64,000 nt of DNA from Aporrectodea caliginosa (Eukaryota; Annelida; Clitellata; Crassiclitellata; Lumbricidae): the NCBI GenBank assembly GCA_020284085.1, contig JACEVL010000100.1, positions 1,317,709 to 1,381,708 of the forward strand, read 5' to 3'. The notes beneath the pieces are model-generated. The model was given only the letters and a program-made list of their open reading frames with translations. It did not search any database and was not told the DNA's origin. The stretch's first letter is position 1. Each line of letters opens with the position of its first letter. The translations under genes and the position numbers were made by a program. Shown one piece after another: positions 1 to 12,839 of the stretch.

Positions 1-1862
1 AAGAGAAATGCTGCCGGAGTATGTGACGAGGGGGCGTGGTTAATTATCTGAGTGACATCTACTCCCACTAGGAAGGGGCGTGGCTGCCGCGTGTATATCT
101 ACCCGCTGCGAATGGTTTCGATAAGGAGGCGTGGTCTCGCCGTTTGACGGACACTGCTGTAGCTCGTCGCATCGACACCTAGCGAATACGCTGGAAATTT
201 ATTGATCGTATTGTACTTCGGACATCTGGTGGAGACAAAAGTTCCCGTTGTAGTAATTCCAGGTTGATAACAGCCTAATCGTTTAATGTAATTTATTACT
301 CGGGAATTGTATCGTAGCTGTAAAAACGTATAGCAAATGTAATTTACCGCAAAATTCTTATAAACGCCCAGATTTTTTCTACAATTCCATTTAACGTTAA
401 CCCTTCGGCGGCAAGTTTAGATCGGCGATTAAAAGAGACCGGCGCTTATATATATAGGCTACAGAAATCGTTTTTACACGCGACAAAGTGCCGTATTTTA
501 CGTTTTTGCCACGCGTACCGCTACAACTTGGCTTCACGCTTTTTTCAGCTTCGTACCATGTTCATGTAACATCATACAGTATTGTAGCCGTCGCTTGCAC
601 GGTGTTGTCCAACACCTTTACCATACCAGCTCTTATAGCAAGACGCAATGACTCAGAGACTGGCATTTATAAGCCGTATAACTGAGCAACTCGTGCTAAC
701 CTTCAAACGGCTATAATAATTAGGGATCGGCGTTTATTTTGGACCAGACGCTTAAACGTTGTACGGTAGGCTATTACGTGACAACTGACGCCTATGAGTT
801 TTTTAGGCCGCGTCTGTGTCTGCTGGTACTAGACATCGTAACTTTTATTTGTGTTAATTAGTAGGCTAACTAGACAAAACGTGCTACCGCAACTGTGTGT
901 AGGATTTTTATTCTCGAATTTTTGGTAGCGCCAGGTATGACTGAGATTCCTGTCTGTGGAAATGACTATAGACTTCAGCACCAATTAGTGTCTGGGTAAG
1001 ATGCAGTTGTGACCAAACAATTAATGGTTGCACTTAGGCCTACATAGTTTCAAATGGTCTTTTACATGCTTTGGTTGCTTGCTTGAGTGATCGATTGATT
1101 GATTTACTGACCAATCGATTCACTAATTATTTAATTAGGCCCATTAATTCATTACCCAATTAATTCGTTCGTTTAGTCATTATTTGATCCAGCCTTCTAT
1201 TACTAATTTGCTCATGATTCTAGCGCGTAGATTTTCATTTAATTCGGTCCTTCATTATATTCATTATATCGTTAAGGTGCATTGGTATTATTAGGCCTAT
1301 TTACTTCCGTTATTATTATTTACCTCCGTTATTTTACTGCCAAAGATTTCTGACCTGGCAGTCGTGATTCTTGCATTAGCATAAAACAAGCGACGGATCG
1401 ATTTCTTCCGTGTATGGGGCGCCGCAGCCATCAAATTTAACGTCGTTGAAATGTAGCTTTATTTTCACGTTTTAATGAATGGTTGCCATTATCTCCGAGT
1501 CACGTCAACACGCCCTCTTGCGAGTTGATAGTAGATTTTACTTTCCCTCGCTACTTCACGGCGTTCACGCGTTGCGTTATTGAAAGGCGCGTGTAGTGCA
1601 TGCTTTTACCAGATCCTTTTTGCTCAAAATTAAATTAATTTAAAACTTACATATTTGACCTGAAATATTTTTATGCAAATCAAAATCTTGAAATATTAAT
1701 ATTAAACTTAGCACTTAGCACTTAGTCCTTCCTCGCGCTGTCAGCGCATCGGGCGACACAGCCTAATATTAAACTACTAATAGCAAATTAAATTAATTCA
1801 ATTTGAAAATATAATGTCTGGTAGGCCTAAGTGGTAACTGCAGATATTAGTGCGGGTAGATG
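1..1862. other. Left-edge non-coding stretch
   Basis: No coding exon or known repeat is recognisable. The first 135 bases hold three GGCGTGG boxes (near 33, 77 and 127), the form of an Sp/KLF binding site. A TATATATATAGG stretch lies near 446. The rest is AT-rich unique-looking DNA with short chance ORFs only. Confidence 0.5.
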
Positions 1863-2308
1863 CATGGGTGTCCGTGAGGGGGACAAGGGGGCGTTTGCCC
1901 TCGGATTTTGCACATATGTAAAAAATTACCTATCATCTTAGTTTTTAACAATGAATGGCTATGATTTTTTCCACAGTTTTATTTTTTATCCAAACTACTC
2001 AGGATAACCTGAAAAATTAAAAATAATATATTAAAGCATTGAAACTTTTAACAGCTTTGTGGTTGAAATAAACGTTCCGATATAGCTGAAAACGGATCCT
2101 AGAACGCTAAAAACAGGTTCCATATCATGTCAAATGCTTCCAAAAGCGCTGGCGGCTGTTGGGATCCGCGCCAGACCCCTAATCTCGGGAGCTCAGCTAG
2201 CTCTGAGGGTGACGTGTTAGATTGCTTTCGGCACCCTCATTAGTCCCCCGTGCCAACAATTCAAAACTTATTTTTTTGCTCCCGTAGAGAATTCTGTGGA
2301 CGCCCATG
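1863..2308. mobile_element. MITE-like non-autonomous DNA element
   Basis: A 446-bp AT-rich segment is bounded by inverted termini: CATGGGTGTCC at 1863-1873 and GGACGCCCATG at 2298-2308, with one mismatch between the arms. It has no coding capacity. G-rich sequence follows the left arm. I did not find a convincing target-site duplication, so the family is not assigned. Confidence 0.35.
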
Positions 2309-3566
2309 TTTAGCCTGTGTCTGCATGCTTTCAAAGTAGCTATAGCAGCGGACATTAATGTGGCTATAGAACGGTAACTTATTTATAAACTGTCTGGTGT
2401 CAAAGCACGTTCATAGTTGTTAAAACCGGTTTTTCGTTTTTTATTTTTCGTCACTTTTTTCGGTTTTTTATTTTTTATGTAACTTTATTTAGTTATTTAC
2501 CGTCTGTTATTATTTGTTTAATTTTATTTTTGTCTGATATCCCTTACATTGTAACTTTGATCCTATTTACGATTGCGTTGGAAGCACAGCGACGAATTTG
2601 CTTTAAGAAGAAGCGAGGCTATGGCGTAGAGGCCGCACATTCCAGAGGGTGGCAACTTTAAAAAGAAAAAATTTAAACATTGAACATTAAGTTTAATTTA
2701 AAACTGTGAGCAAGACGACTATAAATGAATATTATCGTAAGGATATTACTTAAGGCAAAACTTTGGAACATAAATTTCAGAGGCGCATAACAAGCGGCAT
2801 AGGGGCGGCTGATTGTTAGATCCAAGTTTAATTCTGAGGTGCGCGTAGACCTACATATGACGTCATTTTCCCAGATAATTTTAATGAGTCGACATTTTTG
2901 TTGACCTTTTTTTTAGCTGAAGCCGGTGATGTTCCACTGCCTTCTCAGAGAGTCGGGCACCAGACGAAGTTTCCCTATAGACCGGAACCAGTCTTTGTTT
3001 GACGCTTCAACGTCCGTCCATTTGCGGCAGAACCATCGAATCGGTTGGCTACCATCATGGCCTCACCATCGTCGTCCGACGGATAGGTGGCTTACGTGTA
3101 CTTCTCAGGAAAATAAGAGACCTGCGATGTGGAATAGGCCTGCTTAGGAATATAATTTTTTTACAGACAAGTTTGAGTTTGTTTATGTAAAGAGCGATAA
3201 GTAAATAAATTAGTACATACAAAGTCATACATACATGCATACATAATATAATTCATTCATATTTAAAGTTCATTTGCCATGTTTTTGGCTAAATATTAAT
3301 ATTATTTTATTTTAATATGAGTAAAATAAGCATTCCTGAGTGTAACCGTTTAGTGTGATTGGTATAGCCGCAGTTTAAAATAATTGCTGTATATAATCTG
3401 TAACAGTTGCAAATACATGAGTTGTATTGACAGTGAATAAGCTGGTCAGATTTTATGTGGAGAAATTTACGTTCATAAGCCTACCTCTATTTAAAAAAAT
3501 CTGCATTTAGCAGTCGGCGTTTTCGGTAGGGGGCTGTAGACATTTAACGAATGAAGTAGCATTTTT
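2309..3566. other. Non-coding stretch
   Basis: No gene is recognised. T-rich low-complexity sequence occupies 2420-2530. Two overlapping ORFs of 60-75 codons at 2926-3190 show no recognisable motif. Confidence 0.4.
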
Positions 3567-3570
3567 TATT

Positions 3571-4225
3571 ATTATTATTATTATTATTTTTTTTTTTTGC
3601 GAGGTACCTCAGATCCCTCAGGAATTATAAAAATTATCCGGAGATACAAAAATGCATTCTGGGAAGGCTAGACCTCGTCAAGATCAGGCGGCAAAAAGGT
3701 GCCTAGGAAGGCGATGGCGTTAAAACGTTGGATTATGATGGCAATGCGCTGGAAAAGATAGCAGGTTTCTCTCGGATCCCCGGTTATACGAGAAAGACAG
3801 CGCCCCAACTCTCTGATGAAAAGTAGGCCACTGCTGTTAATTGGGCCAAGAGTCTCGAATGCCAACGGAACAAAGTGGTAGGTTTGAGCGAGTGTGTTGT
3901 ATTTGGCGCATTTCCGGTCTGCTGCCAATTCGGCTGCACCGGCTGCTGTGGCCGATGTGACTGGTAGGTAGGATGCGGCTAGAGTGTCCGTTACTGTGGC
4001 ATCCCATATCAAAGCACGGCCCATCCGCCATGGAATAAGAGTTAGGCCGTCAGGTCTCTTTCCGTCCGCTCTGCTAAGGCCCGGTGGCTCCTTCACTGCT
4101 GGGTAACCCGCGCGCACAAGACCCCGACAGATCAGCTCATTGAGGCTCGCATGTCTGGCGGTTCTACCTGGTCCTAGGGAGCAAGATAGCCCATGAGAGC
4201 CATTGGCCTTGATACAATAATACAA
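3571..4225 (-). mobile_element. Retroelement C-terminal fragment with PD-(D/E)XK-like motif
   Basis: An ORF of 185 codons on the - strand (stop at 3668) contains an HGLSC motif, then a GKRPDG...LIWDATVTDT block. The PD plus D spacing resembles the restriction-like endonuclease of R2/NeSL-type LINEs. It continues with YHFVPLAFETLG and TGDPRET..LFQR, motifs I recall from repetitive invertebrate retroelement proteins. About 80 bases of 3' UTR follow, then a poly-A tract (poly-T at 3586-3598 on the + strand). The upstream end is cut by the (ATT)n/poly-T tract at 4226. No RT domain is present, so this is a 5'-truncated copy. The assignment to an RLE-type LINE is inference. Confidence 0.5.
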
Positions 4226-4244
4226 TGTATTATTATTATTATTA

Positions 4245-4322
4245 TTATTTTTTTTTTTTTTTTTTTTTTGCCCGAGGTATCAATGATCCCTCAGGCGATC
4301 CAAACATTATCCGGAGATGTTA
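4245..4322 (-). mobile_element. Second 3' end of the same retroelement family
   Basis: Poly-T followed by a roughly 60-bp sequence matches 3586-3650 closely: GAGGTA, GATCCCTCAGG and ATTATCCGGAGAT are shared. This is the 3' terminus of another copy in the same orientation, its body missing or replaced by the (ATT)n array. Confidence 0.5.
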
Positions 4323-4370
4323 CTGATTATTATTATTATTATTATTATTATTGTTATTATTATTGTTATT

Positions 4371-4430
<60 letters not shown>

Positions 4431-4431
4431 A
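4323..4431. repeat. (ATT)n microsatellite
   Basis: About 36 nearly uninterrupted ATT triplets with a few G substitutions. The apparent poly-Ile ORF here is an artefact. Confidence 0.95.
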
Positions 4432-5590
4432 TAGCCTATTCGTTAAAGTTACTATATAATGACAGAGCATCAATCGTTGGCGCCTTTTTGACCCTGGGTA
4501 GATTTTAACCTGCACGCTAATAATAATGCGATTTTTTTAAATTTATTTTGTATGTATTTTTTCAGCGCTGCTATCTATTATAAAGCATCAATCGATGGTG
4601 CTGAGCAGTTGTGAGTGAAGGACATGCTCAAGGTCTCCACGCAGTAACCGTCTCATGGGAGGCTGAAACCGGTACAATTAGGCCTACATGTAGCCTACAT
4701 GGCGAGCGCTCTAACTATATTGTACAGTGTAATCTAATGTAGGCTAATCATTAAATTTCATGACGTTTCTCCTATTTCAATCTTTACTTCGTCTATCTGT
4801 CAAATTGCACAGACTCACAATAGGGGGCCTACAATGATCCAGGAATATGCTGACGATACTTAACTACGTTGCTGTGTCTGCTACAGATTCATCGGTTAAA
4901 ACTGAAATTGAACTTTACTTGTCCTTCACATTCTTGATTCTACTTTAATGACCTTGCGAATTTGCGATCGATCCAGGTAAGTCAGAGGCAATTCGTTCTA
5001 CAACCCACCAGGGTAGGCAGACTTTCTTCCCACATTCATCTTTTGCCCTAGCAGGAACAAAAATCCCGTTCGTCAGACAAAATTGAAACTCCTGGACCAG
5101 GTGTCTCCAGTGATAGCTCACTTCACACGAGCCTCGTTTTTGCAGGTCTTATTTTTGTCAGGACATTCATCAAATGAAACATTCTCTGACTGATGACATG
5201 GCTAAAACGGTTTCTTGTTCACTTGTTCGTTCTGGACTGAATTACAGTATGCGAATGCGGTGTTTCATGGTATATAATTTTTTAATCTAAAACGCTCCAA
5301 GTCGTTACAAACTCTGTAGGCCTAGTGGTTCGTCGCCTTCAAATGTCTTAGATGGCCCTCATGTTAAAGACCGTAGGCTTATTGCGTATAATATCGCATG
5401 CTTGACATTAAGTTTTCCTCCCGGTGATGGCTTATTTCAGAGATTTAATTTTTGGGCTGTATAACACGGTGCATACACGCGAACCTTATATGACGTGGCG
5501 CCCATTCAAACGGGCAACGGTGGTGAAGGATCTCACTCGATCAGTTACAATGTAATTGAAAAATGAGCAGCGTCGATACCATACGGTCGC
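4432..5590. other. Non-coding stretch
   Basis: Nothing recognisable. The DNA is unique-looking and contains two TAGGCCTA octamers. Confidence 0.4.
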
Positions 5591-5600
5591 TATATAAAAC
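5591..5600 (+). promoter_or_regulatory. Candidate TATA box
   Basis: TATATAAAAC lies 81 bases upstream of an ATG that opens a hydrophobic, donor-terminated reading frame. The spacing suits a short 5' UTR. There is no transcript support. Confidence 0.3.
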
Positions 5601-5680
5601 CTGTACATTTACCATCATACCTTGATACATTACTCACTCCATATATCGCTTTCCTAACCGTTGAGTTCTGATAGTCGCTC

Positions 5681-5757
5681 ATGCTAGAATCTATATTTTG
5701 TAAAATCACATTTTTAGCTGCTGTACTACTCCTATTTGGAATCATCTACCACAAAAG
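5681..5757 (+). CDS. Candidate first exon with signal anchor
   Basis: An ATG opens a 25-codon frame with a hydrophobic core (ITFLAAVLLLFGII) followed by YHKR. It ends at AAAAG|GTACGA, a possible splice donor. The layout, together with a TATA box 81 bases upstream, would suit a type II membrane or secreted protein. I found no downstream exon to join it to, so it may be a chance arrangement or a decayed gene. Confidence 0.22.
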
Positions 5758-5760
5758 GTA

Positions 5761-6439
5761 CGATTTTCCAACTTGTTATTTAACTTAACTCACTTGTTGA
5801 TACTCACTTTTATACACTGGCCTTTGCCTTAGTCCTATAAGTCTTGGCTCCAAGCGCTTGAATAATAGATCAAGACTTTACTGACTGCACGCTTAATAAG
5901 TGCTTTGAATAAATCCTAATAAATAGGTCCTAAATAATAATAATAATAACTCTGCATTTGATTATTGTTCGAGGGTCATTTTACATGTTGGGCATACCTA
6001 TAGGCGCAGAATTTCCTTCCATTACATTTCAATGCGTCATCAATTCAAGTCCCCACCAGGACAGAAGGATATGTCGACATTTCTGTCACACCAGCTTACC
6101 GTAACGAAGTCTGCTTTGAAATGGGTACATCGACCGTACACTCGGTGCGTAGATCAGGTGACTAAATGGACGTTCCTGTGAAGCTACAAGTCCTACCATT
6201 ATAGCTTGTGCTTCAAATATCGATTCAAGGTAGGCTTGTGTAATGAATTCTCTACACTTAACTAATTTGACACTCTTTTAAAGTGTTTATATAATTCTCC
6301 AGCAGAATGGCATAAAGGAGCCCACAAATATGATCTAATTTGGACCTCACCCTCCTGTTGTCCGCATTTGACATTAGCTCCCCCCTCCATCCTCTTCTTT
6401 TATGGAATCGACACTCCGTCACAAAATGAACTCCGCCAC
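5761..6439. other. Non-coding stretch
   Basis: Nothing recognisable beyond a short (AAT)n run at 5935-5948. Confidence 0.4.
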
Positions 6440-6530
6440 TGTTTGTACTCTGACAGTGCCAGTCCCAAGCCTGGATAAAGGAGGAGGGCGACGCTACATA
6501 TCTTTGTTATCACAAAGTGTCGTTAAACTG
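6440..6530 (+). repeat. LINE 3'-end-like repeat, copy 1
   Basis: Contains GTGCCAGTCCCAAGCCTGG followed by an A/G-rich GGCGACGCTA, closely repeated at 7161-7205. The wording resembles the 3' ends of RTE/Rex-type LINEs. Family assignment is from memory. Confidence 0.4.
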
Positions 6531-6879
6531 AAACTAGCCTACTACTACACAATGTGAACAAGAAACTCCAGCAGCAGCGTCATCACTGAACTACATATAG
6601 ATCTACTGGTTATATCCTGTTCGAAGCACCTTATTAAAGATTATGTCTAACAGGAGATCTACAGAATAGACCCGTGTACAACTGTACATGTACTGTTTGA
6701 AACTGTAAAGTAGGGATTTCTATGTAAAGCAGTTGCTGTTGTGTTTCGTTAGACGCCGCAAAGGAGTTGGTCCTGCGAAGGCCATGTTGATGTTGCAGAG
6801 CTAACTACTTCGGTTTGGGATGATACGGAACTGCCGTTGCGAGCGAAGGGACTCTGAGTAATGTAATTATTATCTTAGT

Positions 6880-7230
6880 ATACTTGTGTTCCTGTCCGCA
6901 GGTATACGCATTACGCATCCCAGTATAACTGCAGATGAGCGAACCAGTTCCCCCAAATTCCAAAACTCCCTCGGAGCGCCGTTCGAGTGGCTGCAAAGAT
7001 CACTCGACGGTGTAAATGTCCGATGCGTACGCCTTGTCGTGGCGAGGGAGCTTCAGCCGACTCTGACTTCTGGCCTACCGGAGACGAGAGTCGGTGACCA
7101 AGTACGCAAGGGCGAAGAAACATCCACCACTGGACGTTCGTGCATTGCACACCCGTGCTTAGTGCCAGTCCCAAGCCTGGATGAAGGAGGAAGGCGACGC
7201 TAATGGTCTTTGTTACTACACAATTTTTTT
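6880..7230 (+). repeat. LINE 3'-end-like repeat, copy 2 (longer)
   Basis: Shares the GTGCCAGTCCCAAGCCTGG...GGCGACGCTA block of copy 1 and extends upstream through a 105-codon open frame with no recognised domain. It is probably the tail of an RTE-like element. The short frame is not proposed as a host gene. Confidence 0.35.
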
Positions 7231-8340
7231 TAACTGCAAGAGAAGAAGTTCCCAACGCGCATCCAACTATTGAAGTAATATACACAAGTCATGACACGGC
7301 TATCATCATATCTTAAAATACAACGAAGTCCACTTGATAATGATACATTGTGGTAGAGAGACTGACTTATACCTGACCGAAGTTGGTGTTAAATGAAATG
7401 AGCGTACTGAAATAAATATGTAGACCTACAGTAGCCTATATATAGCCTATAGGCCTACCACAATTAGATGCGGACTTAAGCATTGGGCGTACCACTGCCC
7501 CTTGTCCACAGTACGATGGCTCTTTTCGCTGTTTGCGAAAGCCTTTAATGGGCGGATCACAAAGCAAATGCATTCCAGCACCTACATGTAGTTGAAATTT
7601 TGTGGACCTACATGTACTCTCAAAATATCTACAAATCGCTAAACCTTAGCGCTTATATAGATTTTAACATCCAGTTTTCCATTGCTAACTTAACACTTGA
7701 ACGGCGAGCTGCATTGGTTCCCAGTCACATAGTACACTCTCGTCGTTAAAGTGTTAAAGCGCTTAAGTTTAGGGGAAATGAAATATTAAACTTTCACACA
7801 GTGGATTAGAAGGCCACGTCGCGCTAACAGCCCGAGTCATGGAGTGCGCAACCATAGCACTGCTAGATGAATAGGGTAGCCTTCTAGCCATAGCATTCCG
7901 TTACAGTGCGGACATATGCGCAAAGCAGATGGGGAGTAACGACTAATGCGAACAAGGAAGCGGATAAGTCCAAATTAAGTATGTCAGGATTTTTCCGGAA
8001 GTCCTTCATGGACGACCCCTTACACGAAAACGGAAGCGAAGCAATTGCTCGGTTACTGAGGTGTGGTGGCTTATCGTGAATGGGTAGAGATCATACACTG
8101 GTTGACCTGTTTGGTTGATGATAAATATGGGAAATAAGCCAATAAGGACTGATTTGAAGTATTGTGGTTGACAAGCGTTCAATATTTGATAAGTAGACTA
8201 CTGTATAAGTCTCAATTTGAGACAAATTCTCTGTCGAACAGGAAGCCAATGGAAAGATTTAAGCACAGGGCTTATGTTCATATTTTGACATATTAGTAAC
8301 TTATGGTTCTAGCCAAAGAATTCTGAATTCGTTGCAGGTC
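7231..8340. other. Non-coding stretch
   Basis: No exon or repeat family recognised. Confidence 0.35.
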
Positions 8341-8348
8341 CAGCATGT

Positions 8349-8868
8349 GTGACTTATCGATACCAACACCAAGAAAATTACAGTAGGCCTAATCATAGCG
8401 ACTCGAGTCGAATAGTCTCCGTTCGTTCACTTCAAGGAGGTTCTTTTAAAAAAAGGCAACATTGTAAAGCACTGTCTGCAGATTCAAGTCTATCTCTTCC
8501 GCGATCGCGGAATGAAACCGTTCCGACAACGATGACCTTTTCTCAGAATAGGACTGTTTGGTTCCTTTGCGTGCAGTGGTCGTTCTCTTTTTGTGTTCCT
8601 TCGATAAGCACAGGCTTTCTCTTCACCACAATTCTACATCATTCTACATTCTGTATAGAGCAAAACTGTTCCTTCTCGGTTGTCGGCCCCTCTGTGTGGA
8701 ACGGGCTCCCATTGGCGCTGCGCTTGCTCCCCAGGGTCCATTCTGACGCATTCTACTCTAGCCTTAAACTGTCCATTTTAGCCGTGCTGCAGGGGTCGGG
8801 ACCACCTCTGAGTAGTAACCTTGAAGATGGGCTATAAGTTTTAGTAATGAATGAATGAATGAATGAAT
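8349..8868 (+). mobile_element. CR1/L2-type LINE 3' fragment
   Basis: The C-terminal frame ends with FSVVGPSVWNGLPLALR...DAFYSSLK, the conserved end of CR1/L2-clade ORF2 proteins. It is followed by a (GAAT)n tail at 8848-8868. Everything upstream of the last roughly 60 codons is decayed or unrelated, so this is a short 5'-truncated insertion. Confidence 0.7.
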
Positions 8869-10440
8869 CTCATAACTCTGCAACTATCGCCATTGACATA
8901 AGACATCAGTCGTTCTCTCAGTTTCTGGAGTAGGGAGGTCTTATGACGAGACTCCGTCCTTCCGCTCAAGGCATGAACGTGCGTATTGAACTAATGAACT
9001 ACATAATATAGTTGTATTGGTATGTTTCTAACCGTCTAATCCTCTACGAATGTTGCACAGTTAAACTGACAGCAGAGACTTGTTAACTATATCTTAATCG
9101 ACTCCTCAGAAAAAGCATAAGGGTATCGGACGATAAGCCATGACGGCAACTGCTCATAAGCCGCTCAAATTAAACATTACAAACACGCTTGTACTTTAAT
9201 TTGATTACTTAAATGGCTTTGCATTTATGTGACCCTGTAGGTGAAAATACCACTTGTTAGTAACTGACTTATGAATATATTGCATAAGCCATGCATGCGC
9301 GTAACTAGCATTACGGCAATTGCGCAAATGCGTAAAGATTTTAGCCGCTCTCAAATTTTTTAGCCATTTACAATACGTTTTGATATTCTAGATTAGGCCT
9401 ACTATTATTCGTTGAATTTTAGTTGTGCAGACTGTGTTATTGTACGGTCAGCAAAACATTTCCCTTCGCGGACATAGTGAAAGACTGCAAATTTCGTGAC
9501 ACTTCTGAAATTTCGAGCACAGACCGACACTAGTTTAAATCATCGTAAGCTTATGTCATCTGGTCCACGCAAAGCCCAGTACATGGCTAAGTCCGTTGAT
9601 TTAAAATTAGCTGATCCACCTGCGTGGCCAGTAAGTTCGAAACAGTAGGCCTATATAATTGACGCAGAATGTCAATGTCGTGCGGCTAGGTTCTACACTT
9701 TGCAGCTGAGCCAATTTTAGAAACCAAATTATGAAATTATAGACTAAGCTTAATTATAATTTGCCAAAGAACTGATGTAAAATGTTATTTAGGCCTGTTA
9801 TTAACCAAAAAGCAGTACCCGCGCTGTGTTTTACCGAAGCATATAAACTGACTTGGGCGGGTTGAGTCTCGGCATTGCATGTGGGGTTTTGCTCATCAGA
9901 GGGATAAAAACAGGCTCCATGCAATCCATCATAAATAGGACAATCCGGCGGGGGGGGGGGTACCTCCCCGTCGACAGCCCAATCTTTGACCGGCTCTGCC
10001 GCAAGGCTAATACCGGTGTGTTCCTGGTTAAAGCGACCAATGCTTTCACACATTCGATTCCCACTGAACAACACATGGTCTAACGAGGTGGGTTTACACT
10101 TACAGCGAGGTTATGTTTCCTCAACCATCATTGTCTTTGTCCTATAGCAGCATAGCCATTGCAGGTAGAATGGCTAGATAGAATTCCTATAATTATTTAC
10201 TATCATTTGTCCTAACGTTCAACTCTCTGGACTAGAAGAGGAAACGGATCAAGCTGATTCCTATAACAGCCAACAGTGTACTAGTGGCCTTCATACATTT
10301 CTCGTACATTTGCAGTGAGCATAGAACAAATTACCACTAAACAGTTATGCGATAAACACCAAAAACGCCTAGGTCTACTTATTGCGATGTCTTAACTTGA
10401 CTCAATGGTAAATTCAAAACCAAGCACAGCTCACATACCA
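8869..10440. other. Non-coding stretch
   Basis: No gene recognised. Overlapping ORFs on both strands at 9754-10083 share an unusual run of about 11 G at 9950-9960 and have no recognisable motif. The remainder is unique-looking DNA. Confidence 0.4.
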
Positions 10441-10442
10441 GT

Positions 10443-12748
10443 AACCCTTGGTTCACCTCCTACCTCCAAGCTTTTAAAACCTTCCGCAGGCACCTTGAGC
10501 ACGCCTACCAGAGCGCTACTGACCCAACTTCCAGAACAAAAGCCCTCGCTACCCTAAAATCTGTTACCAATAGATACCACAAACTGATCGCTGCTGCCAA
10601 AAAGAAGTACTACTCCTCGCTAATCCATTCCAGCTCCTCAAATCCAAGACATCTCTGGAGAGCTGTAAATTCTCTTCTCCATCGCAAATCTCCCTCTCCA
10701 CTACCCAGCTCCATTCCCTCTCCCTCTATCGCTGATACCTTCTGTTCATTCTTCTCGGACAAAATCTCATTCCTTCGCTTTACACTGCAATCTCTTCTAG
10801 CCTCCAACTCTTCCAGCACTGATCCACTCCCCTTTCCAAACCCTACTCCTCCTGCCTCTCTATCATCTCTCCCAATTTTCTCTCCTGCCACTGAAACAGA
10901 AGTGGCACTCCTCCTAAACTCTCTTCCCAACAAGCAATGTGAACTTGATCCTATCCCCACCTCTCTTCTAAAAGACTGTGCTTCTGTCCTCGTTCCTGTA
11001 ATCACCAAGATCATCAATCTCTCGCTCTCTACTGGTAACTTCCCTATGGTTTTCAAGCACTCTCTCGTCTCTCCCCTTCTCAAAAAAGCAAATCTTGACA
11101 AGGAAAACCTATCTAACTACCGTCCCATCTCAAATCTTTCCTTTCTATCGAAATTAACTGAACGAATTGTCCTTACCCGGCTCAATGACTACCTCTCTTC
11201 AAACTCACTGCTCAATCCCCACCAATCTGGCTTCACTAAACACCACTCCACAGAAACTCTACTCGTCTCTCTCTACAATAAACTGGTCTCTGCAGTCAGC
11301 CATCAGCAAGTCTCCTGCCTCTGTCTCCTCGACATCTCCGCCGCATTCGACACCATTGACCACAGCCTCCTTCTTCATCGACTGTCATCTTGGTTTGGCG
11401 TCTCTGGCACTGCCCTACAATGGTTTCAGTCCTACCTGTCTTCCCGATCCTTCTCTGTTAAAGCCTCCAGCCACTGTTCGCAACCACTCCCACTTTCTTG
11501 TGGTGTCCCTCAAGGCTCCGTCCTGGGTCCACTGCTCTTCATTCTGTATATTACACCATTAAGCCATCTCATACAATCCTCCTCTGTTGACCACCATCTC
11601 TACGCAGACGACACCCAACTCTACATATCCTTCTCCCCAAGCTCTTTTTCCACCTCCATTGCCAAAATACTCAATGTGGTTAACCTAGTCTCTCAATGGA
11701 TGTCGTCCAACCTCCTCTGCCTGAACCCTTCCAAAACAGAATTTATCATCCTAGGCCTTCCTGACCAAATCAAGAAAATCACTGACCCTTCAATACACCT
11801 ATCCACTAACTCTTCATCTCTTACCTTCACCTCTGATGCCCCTGTCCGCAATCTTGGTGTAACCTTTGATCCACATCTCTCCTTCTCTAACCACATATCC
11901 AACCTGTCGCGCTCCTGCTTCATGCACATTCGTGACCTCCGCCGCATCCGACCCATGCTCGACTTCAAAACTGACTCCACCATCGCTACCTCCATTGTCC
12001 ACTCAAAGCTCGACTATTGCAATTCCCTCTTTCTCAACCTTGAATCTACCCAACTAAAGCGTCTGCAGCTCATCCAAAACTCATTAGCCAGGGCTGTCAC
12101 TAGAACGCCCAAGCATCATCATATCACTCCCATCCTCAAATCACTCCATTGGTTAAAAATCCCAGAGCGAATTCACTTCAAAGTCTTATCACTAACCTAC
12201 AACTCCCTACAATACTCCCAGCCCAGATATCTTCGCGACCTCTTCACCATTCAGCCAACCCGCTCTACCAGATCTTCCTCCATTCTCACTCTCTCTCGAC
12301 CTCCTGTCACTACTCATCTCAAGTTCTCCAACCGAGCAATATCCAACACTGCACCACGTCTCTGGAACGACCTACCTCCTGAATTCCGCACTTTTTCGGT
12401 TCCTCAACCATCATCTCCAATCACCCACCATCATCCGCATCAGGCTCCTCTATCCATCACTGCCAAGGCTTTCCACTCGAAACTAAAGTCTCTCCTTTTC
12501 AAGAACTCTTACCCCGACTCAACTGATCATCTACCTTCAAACTCTCGACCTAAACGACACCCACCTTAGCAGCTACTCTGACCCCTCTGATCCTCTGGAA
12601 ACCGGACTCTGACCGCCCTCGGACTACTCTTTTGGACAACCCTTCTGATTAGACGCAGCGCTCGTGAATAAGCTGGTGCCCTGCGCTTGGCTTTCGAGTG
12701 GCGCTTTAGAAATTTGGAGATTACGATTACGATTACGATTACGATTAA
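10443..12748 (+). mobile_element. L2/CR1-clade LINE, 5'-truncated, long RT ORF
   Basis: One frame is open from about 10443 to the stop at 12569, roughly 708 codons. It starts after the endonuclease (NPWFTSYLQAF...), then shows the RT core: NYRPISNLSFLSKLTERI, DISAAFDTIDHSLLL, CGVPQGSVLGPLLF and the catalytic YADDTQLY. The C-terminus has HWLKIPERIHFK and RLWNDLPPEFR. A short 3' UTR ends in a (GATTAC)n tail at 12718-12748, typical of L2. The intact frame over more than 2 kb suggests recent insertion. The N-terminal endonuclease is absent, so it is not autonomous. Confidence 0.9.
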
Positions 12749-12839
12749 ATAGTTCAAGCAGGTAAGTTTTTTCGGTTTCAGTGGGCATCCATCTGCAAAA
12801 ACACTGTTGCGTGTTATATTGAAATGGATACGCCAATAA

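Noticed and set aside
9754..10083. Host gene at the overlapping frames on both strands
   Set aside because: No domain, splice pattern or codon signal; the openness is partly due to the G-run, and the two strands compete.
11167..12382. Extra frames overlapping the L2 element on both strands
   Set aside because: Shadows of the single long RT frame in a C/T-rich coding strand.
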